This document shows, piece by piece, positions 52,781 to 60,937 of a stretch of DNA of 64,000 nt. The stretch comes from Oscillibacter sp. (GTDB taxonomy: Bacteria > Bacillota > Clostridia > Oscillospirales > Oscillospiraceae). The stretch lies in NCBI GenBank assembly GCA_017527365.1, contig JAFXQD010000017.1, positions 1 through 64,000 of the forward strand, written 5' to 3'. A model generated the notes under the pieces. The model did not search any database and had not been told where the DNA came from. It saw only the letters and a program-made list of their open reading frames with translations. The translations under genes were made by a program, and so were the position numbers. Every line of letters begins with the position of its first letter. The stretch's first letter is position 1.

Positions 52781-52806
52781 AGCGTCCTCCTGTCGGCAAA
52801 CGTCAA

Positions 52807-52832
52807 GACAGGGCGCGGCGGGGCGCCCTGTC
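52807..52832. terminator. Hairpin between the HDOD gene and glpK
   Basis: GACAGGGCGC / GCGCCCTGTC is a perfect 10-bp stem with a 6-nt loop. There is little T-run, so it may only weaken read-through into glpK. Confidence 0.5.
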
Positions 52833-52840
52833 GGGTCGGG

Positions 52841-54103
52841 TCACTGTTCTATTTCCTGCATACTCTTCCAGAGCGCGTCGGCGGCTTCCATGGCTTCAAA
52901 GTAGACGCCCGTCAGGATTCCGGCGGGAATCTGCAACTGCGCCGCCAAGCGGTTGACGGTCGCCCAGTCGGCGTTTTCATAGCTCAAAATCAACTGGTAG
53001 AGCGAGCCAGCCTCGCCCTTCTTGTAGAGCAACGCGTCTTTGATTTCGTCGGCGACGGGCAGTTCCGCCAGAATATCCGACAGCGGCGCGTCAATAAGGA
53101 ATTGGAGCGTGGAGAACATGCCCAGCAGGTACGCCTCGCCTCTGGACAGCGGCACGACGCGGGTATAATTCATCAGGTCGCTGCAGAAATTGGCGCGGAT
53201 AAGGGAGAGCTTCAGGAACTCTTCAAAGAACGGGTCAAGCCCGCCGTTGCTTCCGCTTCCCGCGCTCAAGAGGTAAATCCACTGCTTCAACTGCCCGATG
53301 CCGAGCTTCATAATCGCCTGTTGCACGGAAGTCGTGCGGTTGCGTGAGGCGTACTGCACGGAGTTTGCGACGCGGAGCAGGGCGTAAGTCAAAGAGGCGT
53401 CGGCGGAGATAATGCGCTCGATTTCGCCCATGTCGGGCTCGTCCCGCGTGACGGCAATCATAAGGCGGAAGAAACTCCCTTGCAGATAGCCGCTGTCGTG
53501 GGCTTTGGTCGCCATGCGCTCCGCGACGGCGGGGCCTTCCAGCGAGTGCACCCCGGCGGCAAGCGCTTTTTGATAAAGCGCTTCGCTGTCAATCTCCGTG
53601 GCAATGCAATGCTTGCCCATACTGCGGGCGACTTCAATAATATTATGGAGGCTGTCGTCGCTCAGGGCGCGCATGTTCAGGCGGAGATAGTCTATGGTGT
53701 CTAAAATGTCGAGGTAGCGCGGGGCAAACTGGAACTCGTTGACGGCAATCTGGTAGCCCTCTTTCTTGTACTGTTGCACAAAGTGCATGGCGAGGGGGTG
53801 TATAATCACGCTGTCGTCAATCTGGATGACGAGGTCGGAGGGGGCGAAAAGGCGGGGCACTTTTTTCATCAGCAAAGTGGTGGTAAAGGTCATAAAATTG
53901 CGCGAACCCTTGAACGCCTTTTCCGAGTTCTGGGTAAGAAAGTTGTAAATCGCGTCGGCGACGGCGAACTCGTTGGAGGAGGCGCCCGCGCCGGACAGCC
54001 CGCCGTAAAGCTCGTTCTCCCCGTAGTAGAGGATTTCATACCCGATAATCCGGTTGCCTGTGTCTTTGATAGGCTGTCTGACAATGTAGTTGTTCGTCGC
54101 CAT
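52841..54103 (-). CDS. HDOD-domain protein with degenerate EAL domain (YuxH/CdgJ-like)
   Basis: This 420-residue protein has an N-terminal EAL-like half (~1-200), starting VRQPIKDTGNRIIGYEILYYG, where the catalytic Glu-Ala-Leu-x-Arg motif is replaced by GYEILYYG; the later metal motifs (DDSVII, AVNEFQF) are also altered. It therefore should not hydrolyse c-di-GMP. The C-terminal half is an HDOD domain (DASLTYALLRVANSV, ~235; RTTSVQQAIMKLGIGQLKQW, ~255). This matches the CdgJ/YuxH class linked to motility control. Start ATG 54103 with GAGGAGG. It follows cheV by 37 bp. Confidence 0.9.
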   Translation of the reverse strand: MATNNYIVRQPIKDTGNRIIGYEILYYGENELYGGLSGAGASSNEFAVADAIYNFLTQNSEKAFKGSRNFMTFTTTLLMKKVPRLFAPSDLVIQIDDSVIIHPLAMHFVQQYKKEGYQIAVNEFQFAPRYLDILDTIDYLRLNMRALSDDSLHNIIEVARSMGKHCIATEIDSEALYQKALAAGVHSLEGPAVAERMATKAHDSGYLQGSFFRLMIAVTRDEPDMGEIERIISADASLTYALLRVANSVQYASRNRTTSVQQAIMKLGIGQLKQWIYLLSAGSGSNGGLDPFFEEFLKLSLIRANFCSDLMNYTRVVPLSRGEAYLLGMFSTLQFLIDAPLSDILAELPVADEIKDALLYKKGEAGSLYQLILSYENADWATVNRLAAQLQIPAGILTGVYFEAMEAADALWKSMQEIEQ

Positions 54104-54140
54104 GCGTAAACCTCCTCGCCCTCCCGCGGGCGCCGCCCGC

Positions 54141-55064
54141 TTAACCGTCCTTCAAAAGCTCGTCAATGACGGCTACCAAATGCCCGATTTCCGGCTTGCT
54201 CAACTGCTCGTCGGCGCCGAGTTCGCGCCCCTTCGCCCGCATTTCCTCCGTTATCAGCGACGAGAAGATGACGACGGGCGTCTGCTTCAACTGCGGGTCG
54301 CTCTTAATCAGCTTCGTGAGGCGGTGCCCGTCCATCTGCGGCATTTCGATGTCCGTGATGACCAGCGACATGTTGCCCTCGACGTTGTTCGCCTTTTTCA
54401 GCTTCGTGGCGTACTCCCACAGGTCAAGGCCGTTGCTGAACATGCGCAGGTTGTTGTAGCCGGCTTTCAGGAGCGCGTCGCGGATGAGCTTGGACAACAG
54501 CGCGGAGTCCTCCGCCACTAAAATGGGATGTTCCTTCCGCTCGCGCTCTCCGAGCTGGTCGATTTCGTCCACCTGAATGGACGTTTCCGGGGCGATTTCC
54601 GCGATAATGCGCTCAAAGTCCAGAATCGTGACGAGCTGGTTGTTGCACTGCGCGATGCCCGTGGCGACGCTCTCCCCGGAGCCGCTGATGGTCTTATCCG
54701 GCTTCTGGATGTCCGTCCACGAAATGCGGCTGATTCCCAGCACGGAGTGCACGCGGAAAGCAATGGTCATTTTGTTGAAGTTGGTGATAATAAAGAGGTC
54801 CTTTTCGCCAAGCTCCCCGTCGTGCCCCAGATAGCGCGGCAGGTTGATGACGGTAATCACGGTGTCGCGGGGCTTGATAATGCCCTCCACCGCCGGGTGG
54901 GTGTGGGGCATGGCCTTGACGTGGACGGACAGAATAATCTCGTTGACTTTCGCCACGTTAATGCCGTACAGGTTCCCGGCAATCGTGAACTCCATGATTT
55001 CGATTTCGTTTGTGCCGGATTCCAGCAGGATTTCGCTTTTGTCGTTTTTGTCGACGCTTGCCAT
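54141..55064 (-). CDS. cheV: Chemotaxis protein CheV (CheW-receiver fusion)
   Basis: This 307-residue protein joins a CheW-like scaffold (~15-165; VKAMPHTHPAVEGIIKPRD) to a CheY-like receiver (~180-305). The receiver's phospho-acceptor Asp lies in LVITDIEMPQMDGH (~240), with the acidic pair in LVAEDSAL and Lys in LSKPEIG. It couples receptors to the kinase and mediates adaptation. Start ATG 55064, eight bases after AAGGAG; an in-frame GTG at 55073 abuts the ribosome binding site. It lies downstream of cheC-cheD in the flagellar/chemotaxis operon. Confidence 0.95.
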   Translation of the reverse strand: MASVDKNDKSEILLESGTNEIEIMEFTIAGNLYGINVAKVNEIILSVHVKAMPHTHPAVEGIIKPRDTVITVINLPRYLGHDGELGEKDLFIITNFNKMTIAFRVHSVLGISRISWTDIQKPDKTISGSGESVATGIAQCNNQLVTILDFERIIAEIAPETSIQVDEIDQLGERERKEHPILVAEDSALLSKLIRDALLKAGYNNLRMFSNGLDLWEYATKLKKANNVEGNMSLVITDIEMPQMDGHRLTKLIKSDPQLKQTPVVIFSSLITEEMRAKGRELGADEQLSKPEIGHLVAVIDELLKDG

Positions 55065-55099
55065 AACGCTCACTCCTTCTCAATGCAATGGCGAACGGG

Positions 55100-55594
55100 T
55101 TACAGGACGATTAACGGCTGGCCGTAGGCGCGGATTTGCCCCTGCCCGGTGGCGGGGAAAAAGGACAGCGTGCGGGCGACGGTTCCTCCCACGTTTTCGG
55201 AAACAATGCGGATTCCCTCCCGGCGCAGGTTCATGCGGACGCTCTCTATATTGCGCTGTCCGATGTTGCCAAGGTTGCCGCCGCCGGCTATCTCGAACAT
55301 CTTCGCCCCCCCGGCGATTTTCGCCGTAAGGCGGGCTTTCCGGGCGCCGCGGGCCTCCATTTGCCGGATGGTCTCCCGGATTCCGGTGTCGGCGTACTTC
55401 ATCGTGTTCTTGCGCCCCGCCTCCATGTTAATCGGCAACATGATGTGAATCAGCGCGGCCAATTTGACGTTTGGGTCGTAGAGGCAGATTCCGATACAAG
55501 ACCCAAGGGCGAATGTAATCAGCTCGCCGTCCCATTGAAGCATTTTCATGTCGGCTATGCCGACGGTCAGTTTTTGTGGGGCTTGATTCATCAT
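55100..55594 (-). CDS. cheD: Chemoreceptor glutamine deamidase CheD
   Basis: This 164-residue enzyme deamidates receptors and regulates CheC. It has the catalytic Cys in ALGSCIGICLYDP (~31) and His in ALIHIMLPIN (~47), with the later Thr/Ser motif and GGGNLGNIGQRNIE (~110). ATG 55594 overlaps the cheC stop (ATGATG/TGA), so the two are translationally coupled, matching the known CheC-CheD partnership. Upstream extensions of this frame lie inside cheC. Confidence 0.95.
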   Translation of the reverse strand: MMNQAPQKLTVGIADMKMLQWDGELITFALGSCIGICLYDPNVKLAALIHIMLPINMEAGRKNTMKYADTGIRETIRQMEARGARKARLTAKIAGGAKMFEIAGGGNLGNIGQRNIESVRMNLRREGIRIVSENVGGTVARTLSFFPATGQGQIRAYGQPLIVL

Positions 55595-56214
55595 TCCAAC
55601 ACGCCCAGCTTTCTTAAGAGGAAGTTCAGGGAGCGGACATCCGGGGAGAGCAGGAGGCGGCAGGGCACCACCTGATTGTCGCACATGAAGTTTCCGCCGA
55701 TGGTCATGAGGTAGTCGGACTGCCCGCCGTACTCCGCCATGGGGACGGTCAAAATCGCGCCCTGCATGTCCACGGACAGGCTCGGAACGGTCAAGTCAAC
55801 GGAGATGTCCGCCAAGCCCGTCAGGGCGTTGATAAAGGTGGAAATCATGATGTTCCCGATTTCGACCAGCGCGGAGCGCTCCAAGTCTTGGAGCTCGTCG
55901 TAGTCGTGAATCTCTTCGGAAAGCATACTGCGCAGGGCAAGGTTGATAAACTCCAGCGACTGCACCGCCAGCATAATGCCCGTCATCTGCCCGCTGATGC
56001 GCACCATGACGCCCGCTGTAATCGCTTCGGGGCCTCCAATCCACTCGATGGCTTCGTTGTAGCCCATAATCCGCACTTCCGGCAGGGTAATGCGGACGTT
56101 GCGCCCCAGCATGACGGAGAGCGCGGAGGCGGCGTTGCCCGTCCCGATACTGCCGATTTCCCGCAGGGTGTCGATTTCAAGGGATGTCAGCTCGTTATAG
56201 TTTTTAATTTCCAA
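55591..56214 (-). CDS. cheC: CheY-P phosphatase CheC
   Basis: This 207-residue protein has both CheC phosphatase signatures, EIGSIGTGNAASALSVML (~17) and EIGNIMISTFINALTGL (~120), so it should be an active CheY-P phosphatase rather than a CheX- or FliY-type variant. Start at TTG 56214 with AGGTGGGAG; longer open frames upstream cross the rod-gene end. It is transcribed ahead of cheD with a 4-bp overlap. In Bacillus and relatives CheC-CheD sets the adaptation level. Confidence 0.95.
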   Translation of the reverse strand: MEIKNYNELTSLEIDTLREIGSIGTGNAASALSVMLGRNVRITLPEVRIMGYNEAIEWIGGPEAITAGVMVRISGQMTGIMLAVQSLEFINLALRSMLSEEIHDYDELQDLERSALVEIGNIMISTFINALTGLADISVDLTVPSLSVDMQGAILTVPMAEYGGQSDYLMTIGGNFMCDNQVVPCRLLLSPDVRSLNFLLRKLGVLE

Positions 56215-56287
56215 GTTCTCCCACCTCGTTTCTGTTTGCTCCGCAACCGTGCGGGCGCGTCCGGCTTGGGACGGCTCCGCGCCGGTT

Positions 56288-57076
56288 TTACGACCGCAGT
56301 CCGTTGACCGTTGACGTGATTTCGTCGGAGGTCTGCGCCATGCGCAACATATACTGGAAGGAGCGCTGGGACTCAATCACTTTCGCAAGCTCGTAGGCGT
56401 AATCCACGTTGGACAGCTCCAAATAGCCCTGTTTCAGAGTTCCTTCCCCGTATGTCACCTGCCCGTTTTTCTCGACCGGGATAAAGCCGCTCAAACCCTC
56501 GCTTTGCATTCCGTCGTGGTTGATGAAATCGAAAATGCCGACGGGGAGCGGGTTCCCTACCATTATGCTGTCGTCGGCGGGGTCGGGGACTGTGATGGGG
56601 CGCCCGTCCCGCCCCAACACGTAGCGCCCGTTCCCGTCGGAGAGGTACCACGTTGTGACGGTTTGGGCTTGGGGGGCTTCGGCGCCTTCCTCGGCGTCCT
56701 CCGGAACCTCTGGCTGTGTGGTCTGGACGACATTCGAGAGCGTGAAGGAGCCCTCCCGCGTGTAGCTGTATTCCCCGGTGGTGGGGTCGAGCAGGGCAAA
56801 GAAGCCGTTGCCGGAAATGGCGTAGTCAAGGGCGCGTTCCGTGCCCCAGAAGCCCGTGGGGGTAAAATCGGCTTGGTCGCCCTCCAGCCGGGAGCCGACG
56901 CCGCGCTGAAAGTCCTCGTCGGTAGCCCGTACTGCGCCCGTCATGAGGGTTTGGAAGTTGGGGCGGCGCGCCCGGAAGCCGTAGTTGTTGACATTGGCGA
57001 TATTGTTGGCGTGCACGTCCAAGCGGCGCTGCTGCTGGTGCGCCCCGACGGCGGCGGTATAAAAAGAAATATCCAC
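56288..57076 (-). CDS. Flagellar rod/hook-basal-body protein (FlgG/FlgF family, second gene)
   Basis: This 262-residue protein has the N-terminal hook/rod signature DVHANNIANVNNYGFRARR (~20-38) and the C-terminal coil ELSNVDYAYELAKVIESQRS (~215), typical of FlgG/FlhP-type distal rod proteins. Start GTG 57076, seven bases after GGAGG; the ATG at 57082 directly abuts that site. It follows a paralog and a palindromic repeat lies between them. Together the two correspond to the FlhO/FlhP pair of Bacillus. Confidence 0.88.
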   Translation of the reverse strand: MDISFYTAAVGAHQQQRRLDVHANNIANVNNYGFRARRPNFQTLMTGAVRATDEDFQRGVGSRLEGDQADFTPTGFWGTERALDYAISGNGFFALLDPTTGEYSYTREGSFTLSNVVQTTQPEVPEDAEEGAEAPQAQTVTTWYLSDGNGRYVLGRDGRPITVPDPADDSIMVGNPLPVGIFDFINHDGMQSEGLSGFIPVEKNGQVTYGEGTLKQGYLELSNVDYAYELAKVIESQRSFQYMLRMAQTSDEITSTVNGLRS

Positions 57077-57117
57077 AAACATCCCTCCGTTCCGGCGGCT
57101 TTTCATCGGGGAAACCG

Positions 57118-57168
57118 TCCCCCCTCTGTCGCCTGACGGCGACATCTCCCCCCCCAAAGGGGGGCGAC
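57118..57168. repeat. Dispersed palindromic repeat, copy 3 (short)
   Basis: Minus strand reads CCCCCCTTTGGGGGGG, AGATG, then TGTCGCC-GTCA-GGCGACA and AGAGGGGGG: the same half-element as copies 1 and 2, with a longer covarying stem. It lies in the ~100-bp gap between the two rod genes. Confidence 0.85.
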
Positions 57169-57177
57169 AACATTGCC

Positions 57178-57981
57178 TTACGACATGCGCCCGACTTCCT
57201 GCGTCACGCGGGTTAGCACGCTGTCATAGATTTTCAAGGCCTCGGCGGCGCTCTGATACGTGCGCTGGGTGGAAATCATTTCCGTCATTTCCTTCACCCA
57301 GTCGATATTGGCGCGTTCCAGCCAGCCGTTCAGTATGGGCGTAGTCGAGGGCTGCCCCTCCTCTTGGGCGGCGAACGTCCCGTAATCGTCCTTTTCCAGC
57401 ATGGCTTCATCGTCCTCGAACGTAAAGACGCCGATTCGCCCTATAAATCCGCCCGTCGTGGTGAACAGGCCGCCGTAGCCGTCCGTCGTGAACTGGTCGG
57501 TGACAAGGCGGATGGGCTCAAAGGTCTGGCTGAGAACCCGCCCTTGATTGGGCAAGGTCAGATAGCCCTCGTTGTCAAGCGAAAAACTCCCGGCGCGGGT
57601 GTAGACAATCCCCCGGCGGACGCTCGGCCAGTCGCCGAATTGGGGTTCCTCTTCGGTTTCCTCCGTCCCGGTCTGGATTGCGAAATATCCGGGGCCGTTG
57701 ATGGCGAAATCCAGCGGCAAAACGGTGTTGTCCAAACTGCCCTGCGTGAAGTCGGTGTAAAGCTGGCTGGGGGCGGAAATCCAGCTCTGTTCCCCGATGT
57801 CCTGATAGTTCTTCGTCTTGTTGCCCACCAACTGCCACATGACATTCTCGAACGTGGAGCCCGTGAAACGGTCGGACTTAAAGCCCGCCGTGGCGGCGTT
57901 CGACATGTTGTTAGAGATTACGTCCAAATGCCGCCCGTGGGTGAGCATGGCGGATGTGAGATTGTAGAAGCCCTTGACCAT
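57178..57981 (-). CDS. Flagellar rod/hook-basal-body protein (FlgF/FlgG family, first gene)
   Basis: This 267-residue protein begins MVKGFYNLTSAMLTHGRHL and has DVISNNMSNAATAGFKSDR (~20), the rod/hook N-terminal motif, and the C-terminal EMISTQRTYQSAAEAL coil. The Asn-Asn-x-x-Asn core is slightly degenerate (NMSNAA). Start ATG 57981, seven bases after GGAAAGGA. It lies 23 bp after fliA. FlgF- or FlhO-like is the best guess; distinguishing it from FlgG needs alignment. Confidence 0.87.
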   Translation of the reverse strand: MVKGFYNLTSAMLTHGRHLDVISNNMSNAATAGFKSDRFTGSTFENVMWQLVGNKTKNYQDIGEQSWISAPSQLYTDFTQGSLDNTVLPLDFAINGPGYFAIQTGTEETEEEPQFGDWPSVRRGIVYTRAGSFSLDNEGYLTLPNQGRVLSQTFEPIRLVTDQFTTDGYGGLFTTTGGFIGRIGVFTFEDDEAMLEKDDYGTFAAQEEGQPSTTPILNGWLERANIDWVKEMTEMISTQRTYQSAAEALKIYDSVLTRVTQEVGRMS

Positions 57982-58004
57982 AACGCCGTCCTTTCCCGCC
58001 GGGG

Positions 58005-58766
58005 TTAGATGGAACCCGAAAGCAAAACCTTCAATTTCTGCAAGGCGCGGGTGTGAATCTGCGAGGCGCGGGCGTGGCTGACGCCCAAAACCGCCGCAAT
58101 GTCCTTCATTTTCATGTCCTTCTGGTAGTAGAGCGACAAGACAATCTGCTCGTTTTCGCGGAGCGTGGAAATCGCCTTTGCGAGCGTCTCCATGAGCTCC
58201 TGCCGCTCTACAATCTGGTCGGGCGAAGAATCGGGCGACGTGCGGTCGCGGTTGGAAATCTGGTCGCCGCAACCCTCCAGCGCCTCCTCCAGCGAGACCA
58301 CGCTGTAAACGGACGAGTTCGCCATGCTCTCCTGATACTCCTCTTCGGAGATGTTGAGGCGTTCGGCGATTTCGCGGTCGGTGGGGAAGCGCCCAAGTTC
58401 GCCGTAGAGTTCGGAGTTGGCGCGCTCAATTTCCTTGGCGCGGCGCCGCACAGGACGCGGCACCCAGTCCTGCTGTCGGGCGAGGTCGATAATCATGCCC
58501 CGAATGCGCTTGGCGACGTAGGTTTCAAACTTTCCAATGGAAGGGTCGTACTTATCGACGGCGCGGGCAAGCACAATCAAGCCCTCGTTGATGATGTCGT
58601 CAAGCTGGGCGAAACTGCTGTAAACGCCCTGAATCTGCAAGGCAATGTTGCGGATTGCGCCCGTATGCCGCATGACGATTTCCCATTTCAGCTCTTCGGA
58701 AGGGTGTTCCCGGTACTCCTGAAACAGCTCCTCCGTGCTCATTTTCTCATACTCTTCGTGTTTCAT
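58005..58766 (-). CDS. fliA: RNA polymerase sigma factor FliA/SigD (sigma-28)
   Basis: This 253-residue sigma factor has region 2 (YVAKRIRGMIIDLARQQDWV, ~83), region 3 (GRFPTDREIAERLNISEEEY, ~125) and region 4 with the HTH KDIAAVLGVSHARASQIHTRA (~223). It transcribes late flagellar and motility genes; a matching promoter precedes yjfB here. ATG 58766 overlaps the flhA stop (ATGA), so fliA is translationally coupled to the export gate gene, with no flhF/flhG between them. Confidence 0.95.
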   Translation of the reverse strand: MKHEEYEKMSTEELFQEYREHPSEELKWEIVMRHTGAIRNIALQIQGVYSSFAQLDDIINEGLIVLARAVDKYDPSIGKFETYVAKRIRGMIIDLARQQDWVPRPVRRRAKEIERANSELYGELGRFPTDREIAERLNISEEEYQESMANSSVYSVVSLEEALEGCGDQISNRDRTSPDSSPDQIVERQELMETLAKAISTLRENEQIVLSLYYQKDMKMKDIAAVLGVSHARASQIHTRALQKLKVLLSGSI

Positions 58767-60874
58767 GCTCCGACCGTCCTTTTCTCTTCAGACGCCTGCG
58801 GCATGGTGATGTTGCCGATAGATTGTATCTGCACCGTGCCCACGATTTCCGTGAACGAAAGCACGTAGAGATTGGGGAAGTATTGCGAAAGCAGTCGGCT
58901 GAGGTACACGCGGATGACTTGGCTTGTCAGCAGGACGGGGTTCTGTCCGAGGTCTTGGAACTTGCGGATGTTTTCGGCGAGTTGCGAAATCAGAGGCTGG
59001 ATGAGCTCCGGGCCCATGGCCAGATAAATGCCGCGCTCGTTGCGGGTGAGGGACGCCACAATCCGCCGTTCGACTTCGCCGTCAAGCGTGATGGCGCGCA
59101 ACTGCCCGTTTTCGCAGAAGCGGCGCGTGATAGTGCGGCTCAACGCGCCGCGCACGCTTTCGGTTAAGGTGTCGGGGTCGCGGGTATTGCCGAGGGCGTC
59201 CACGAGGGTTTCCAGAATCGTCCCCAAGTCGCGGATTGGCACGCCCTCCATCAGCAGGTTGCGCAGAACCTTTTCCAGCAGGGCGTAGGACACAATGCCG
59301 GGGCAGACTTCCTCCACCAGTTCCGGGGATGTCTTTTTCAGGTTCTCCACTAGCTGTATGGTTTCGCTCCGGCTGAGGAGCTCGTAGGCGTGGCGGCGTA
59401 TCGTCTCCGAAAGGTGGGTCAGGAGCACGGACAGCGGGTCAATGACGGTGTAGCCGTAAATCTCCGCCATTTCCTTGTTTTCGGGGAGAATCCAGCGCGA
59501 CGGGATTCCATACGCCGGCTCCACGGTCTCGATACCGTCGATGTCCTTGACGGGGTTCACGGGTTCGAGGGCAAGGTAGTAGTCCATGAGGATTTCGCCC
59601 TTGGCGACTTCCTCCCCCTTGATATAGATGATGTACTGGTTTGTGCCGAGCATGGAGCCGTCGTGGAGGCGGACTGTCGGAATGACAAAGCCCATTTCCT
59701 GCGCGTACTGGCGGCGGAAAATGACAATCCGGTTAATGAGCTTTCCGCCGCTCCGCTCGTCCACCAACGGAATCAGGCTGTAGCCGACTTCCATTTCTAT
59801 CGGCTCGACCGTCAGGAGCGAATAGACGTTGCTGATGTCCTTGTAGTAGTCGGAGGCGGTGGGGACTTCTTCGGCGGGCTGGGCTTCGGCCTCGGCCTGC
59901 GCGGCTTCCATGGCTTTCCGCTCCTCTTCGGTGCTCAGGCGACGGAACAGCAGATAGCCCGCGACGGCTAAGGCAATGCCCACGATAAACAGGGAGACGT
60001 GCGGGGTATGGGGCAGGATTCCGAGGAAAATCATGGCGCCGCCCGCGACGATAATCGCGGTGGGTTGCGCCAAGAACTGCGAGCGCATGTCCTCGCCCAG
60101 ACTGCCTTCCGATACCGAACGCGTGACAATCATGCCCGTGGCTGTGGAAATCATGAGCGCGGGCAACTGCGACACAAGCCCGTCGCCGACGGTGGCGCGG
60201 GAGTAGACCTGCAACACCGTGGAGAAGTCCTGCCCGCCCATGACCATGCCGATGACGATGCCGCCGATAAGGTTGACTGCCGTCAGGATAATGGACATGG
60301 TGGAGTCGCCCTTGACAATCTTCGTCGCGCCGTCCATGGCGCCGTAGAAGTCGGATTCGCGCTGTACTTTCGCCCGGCGTTCCCGCGCCTCCTGTTCGTT
60401 GATGATTCCCGTGTTCAGGTCGGCGTCAATCGCCATCTGCTTTCCGGGCATGGCGTCGAGCGTGAAGCGGGCGGCCACTTCCGCTACGCGTTCCGCGCCA
60501 CGCGTGATGACAATCAACTGCACCAACACAATGATAATGAAGATGATAAAGCCTATGACGACGTTGCCAGAGGTTATGAGCAGGCTGAACGCGTCGATGA
60601 CTTCCCCGGCGTAGCCGCCGTTGGAGAGGATAAGGCGCGTCGAGGAAACGTTCATGCCCAGCCGGAACAACGTGGTAATGAGCAGAAGCGACGGGAATAT
60701 GGAGAACTCCAGCGCTTCCGAAATGTTCATGGTGATAACGAGGATGATGACCGACAGGGACAGGTTGAGGACAAGCAGGATGTCCAGCAGTTGCGGCGGG
60801 ATGGGGATAATCATGAACAGGACGACCACAACCACAAACAGCGTGACCGCGTTATTTTCGATAAGCCGTCTCAT
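58763..60874 (-). CDS. flhA: Flagellar export gate protein FlhA
   Basis: This 703-residue inner-membrane protein has eight transmembrane helices in its first ~330 residues, including the conserved FHIPEP region (RFTLDAMPGKQMAIDADLN, ~139) with the acidic loop NEQEARERRAKVQRESDF. The cytoplasmic C-terminal domain (~340-700) docks export chaperones. Length is standard. It is transcribed after flhB (63-bp gap) and before fliA. Confidence 0.97.
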   Translation of the reverse strand: MRRLIENNAVTLFVVVVVLFMIIPIPPQLLDILLVLNLSLSVIILVITMNISEALEFSIFPSLLLITTLFRLGMNVSSTRLILSNGGYAGEVIDAFSLLITSGNVVIGFIIFIIIVLVQLIVITRGAERVAEVAARFTLDAMPGKQMAIDADLNTGIINEQEARERRAKVQRESDFYGAMDGATKIVKGDSTMSIILTAVNLIGGIVIGMVMGGQDFSTVLQVYSRATVGDGLVSQLPALMISTATGMIVTRSVSEGSLGEDMRSQFLAQPTAIIVAGGAMIFLGILPHTPHVSLFIVGIALAVAGYLLFRRLSTEEERKAMEAAQAEAEAQPAEEVPTASDYYKDISNVYSLLTVEPIEMEVGYSLIPLVDERSGGKLINRIVIFRRQYAQEMGFVIPTVRLHDGSMLGTNQYIIYIKGEEVAKGEILMDYYLALEPVNPVKDIDGIETVEPAYGIPSRWILPENKEMAEIYGYTVIDPLSVLLTHLSETIRRHAYELLSRSETIQLVENLKKTSPELVEEVCPGIVSYALLEKVLRNLLMEGVPIRDLGTILETLVDALGNTRDPDTLTESVRGALSRTITRRFCENGQLRAITLDGEVERRIVASLTRNERGIYLAMGPELIQPLISQLAENIRKFQDLGQNPVLLTSQVIRVYLSRLLSQYFPNLYVLSFTEIVGTVQIQSIGNITMPQASEEKRTVGA

Positions 60875-60937
60875 TCTCCGATACCCTTTCCTCTTCCGCG
60901 CCGTGCGGAGGCTATTTTTTGCTTCACGCGCCCGGAA

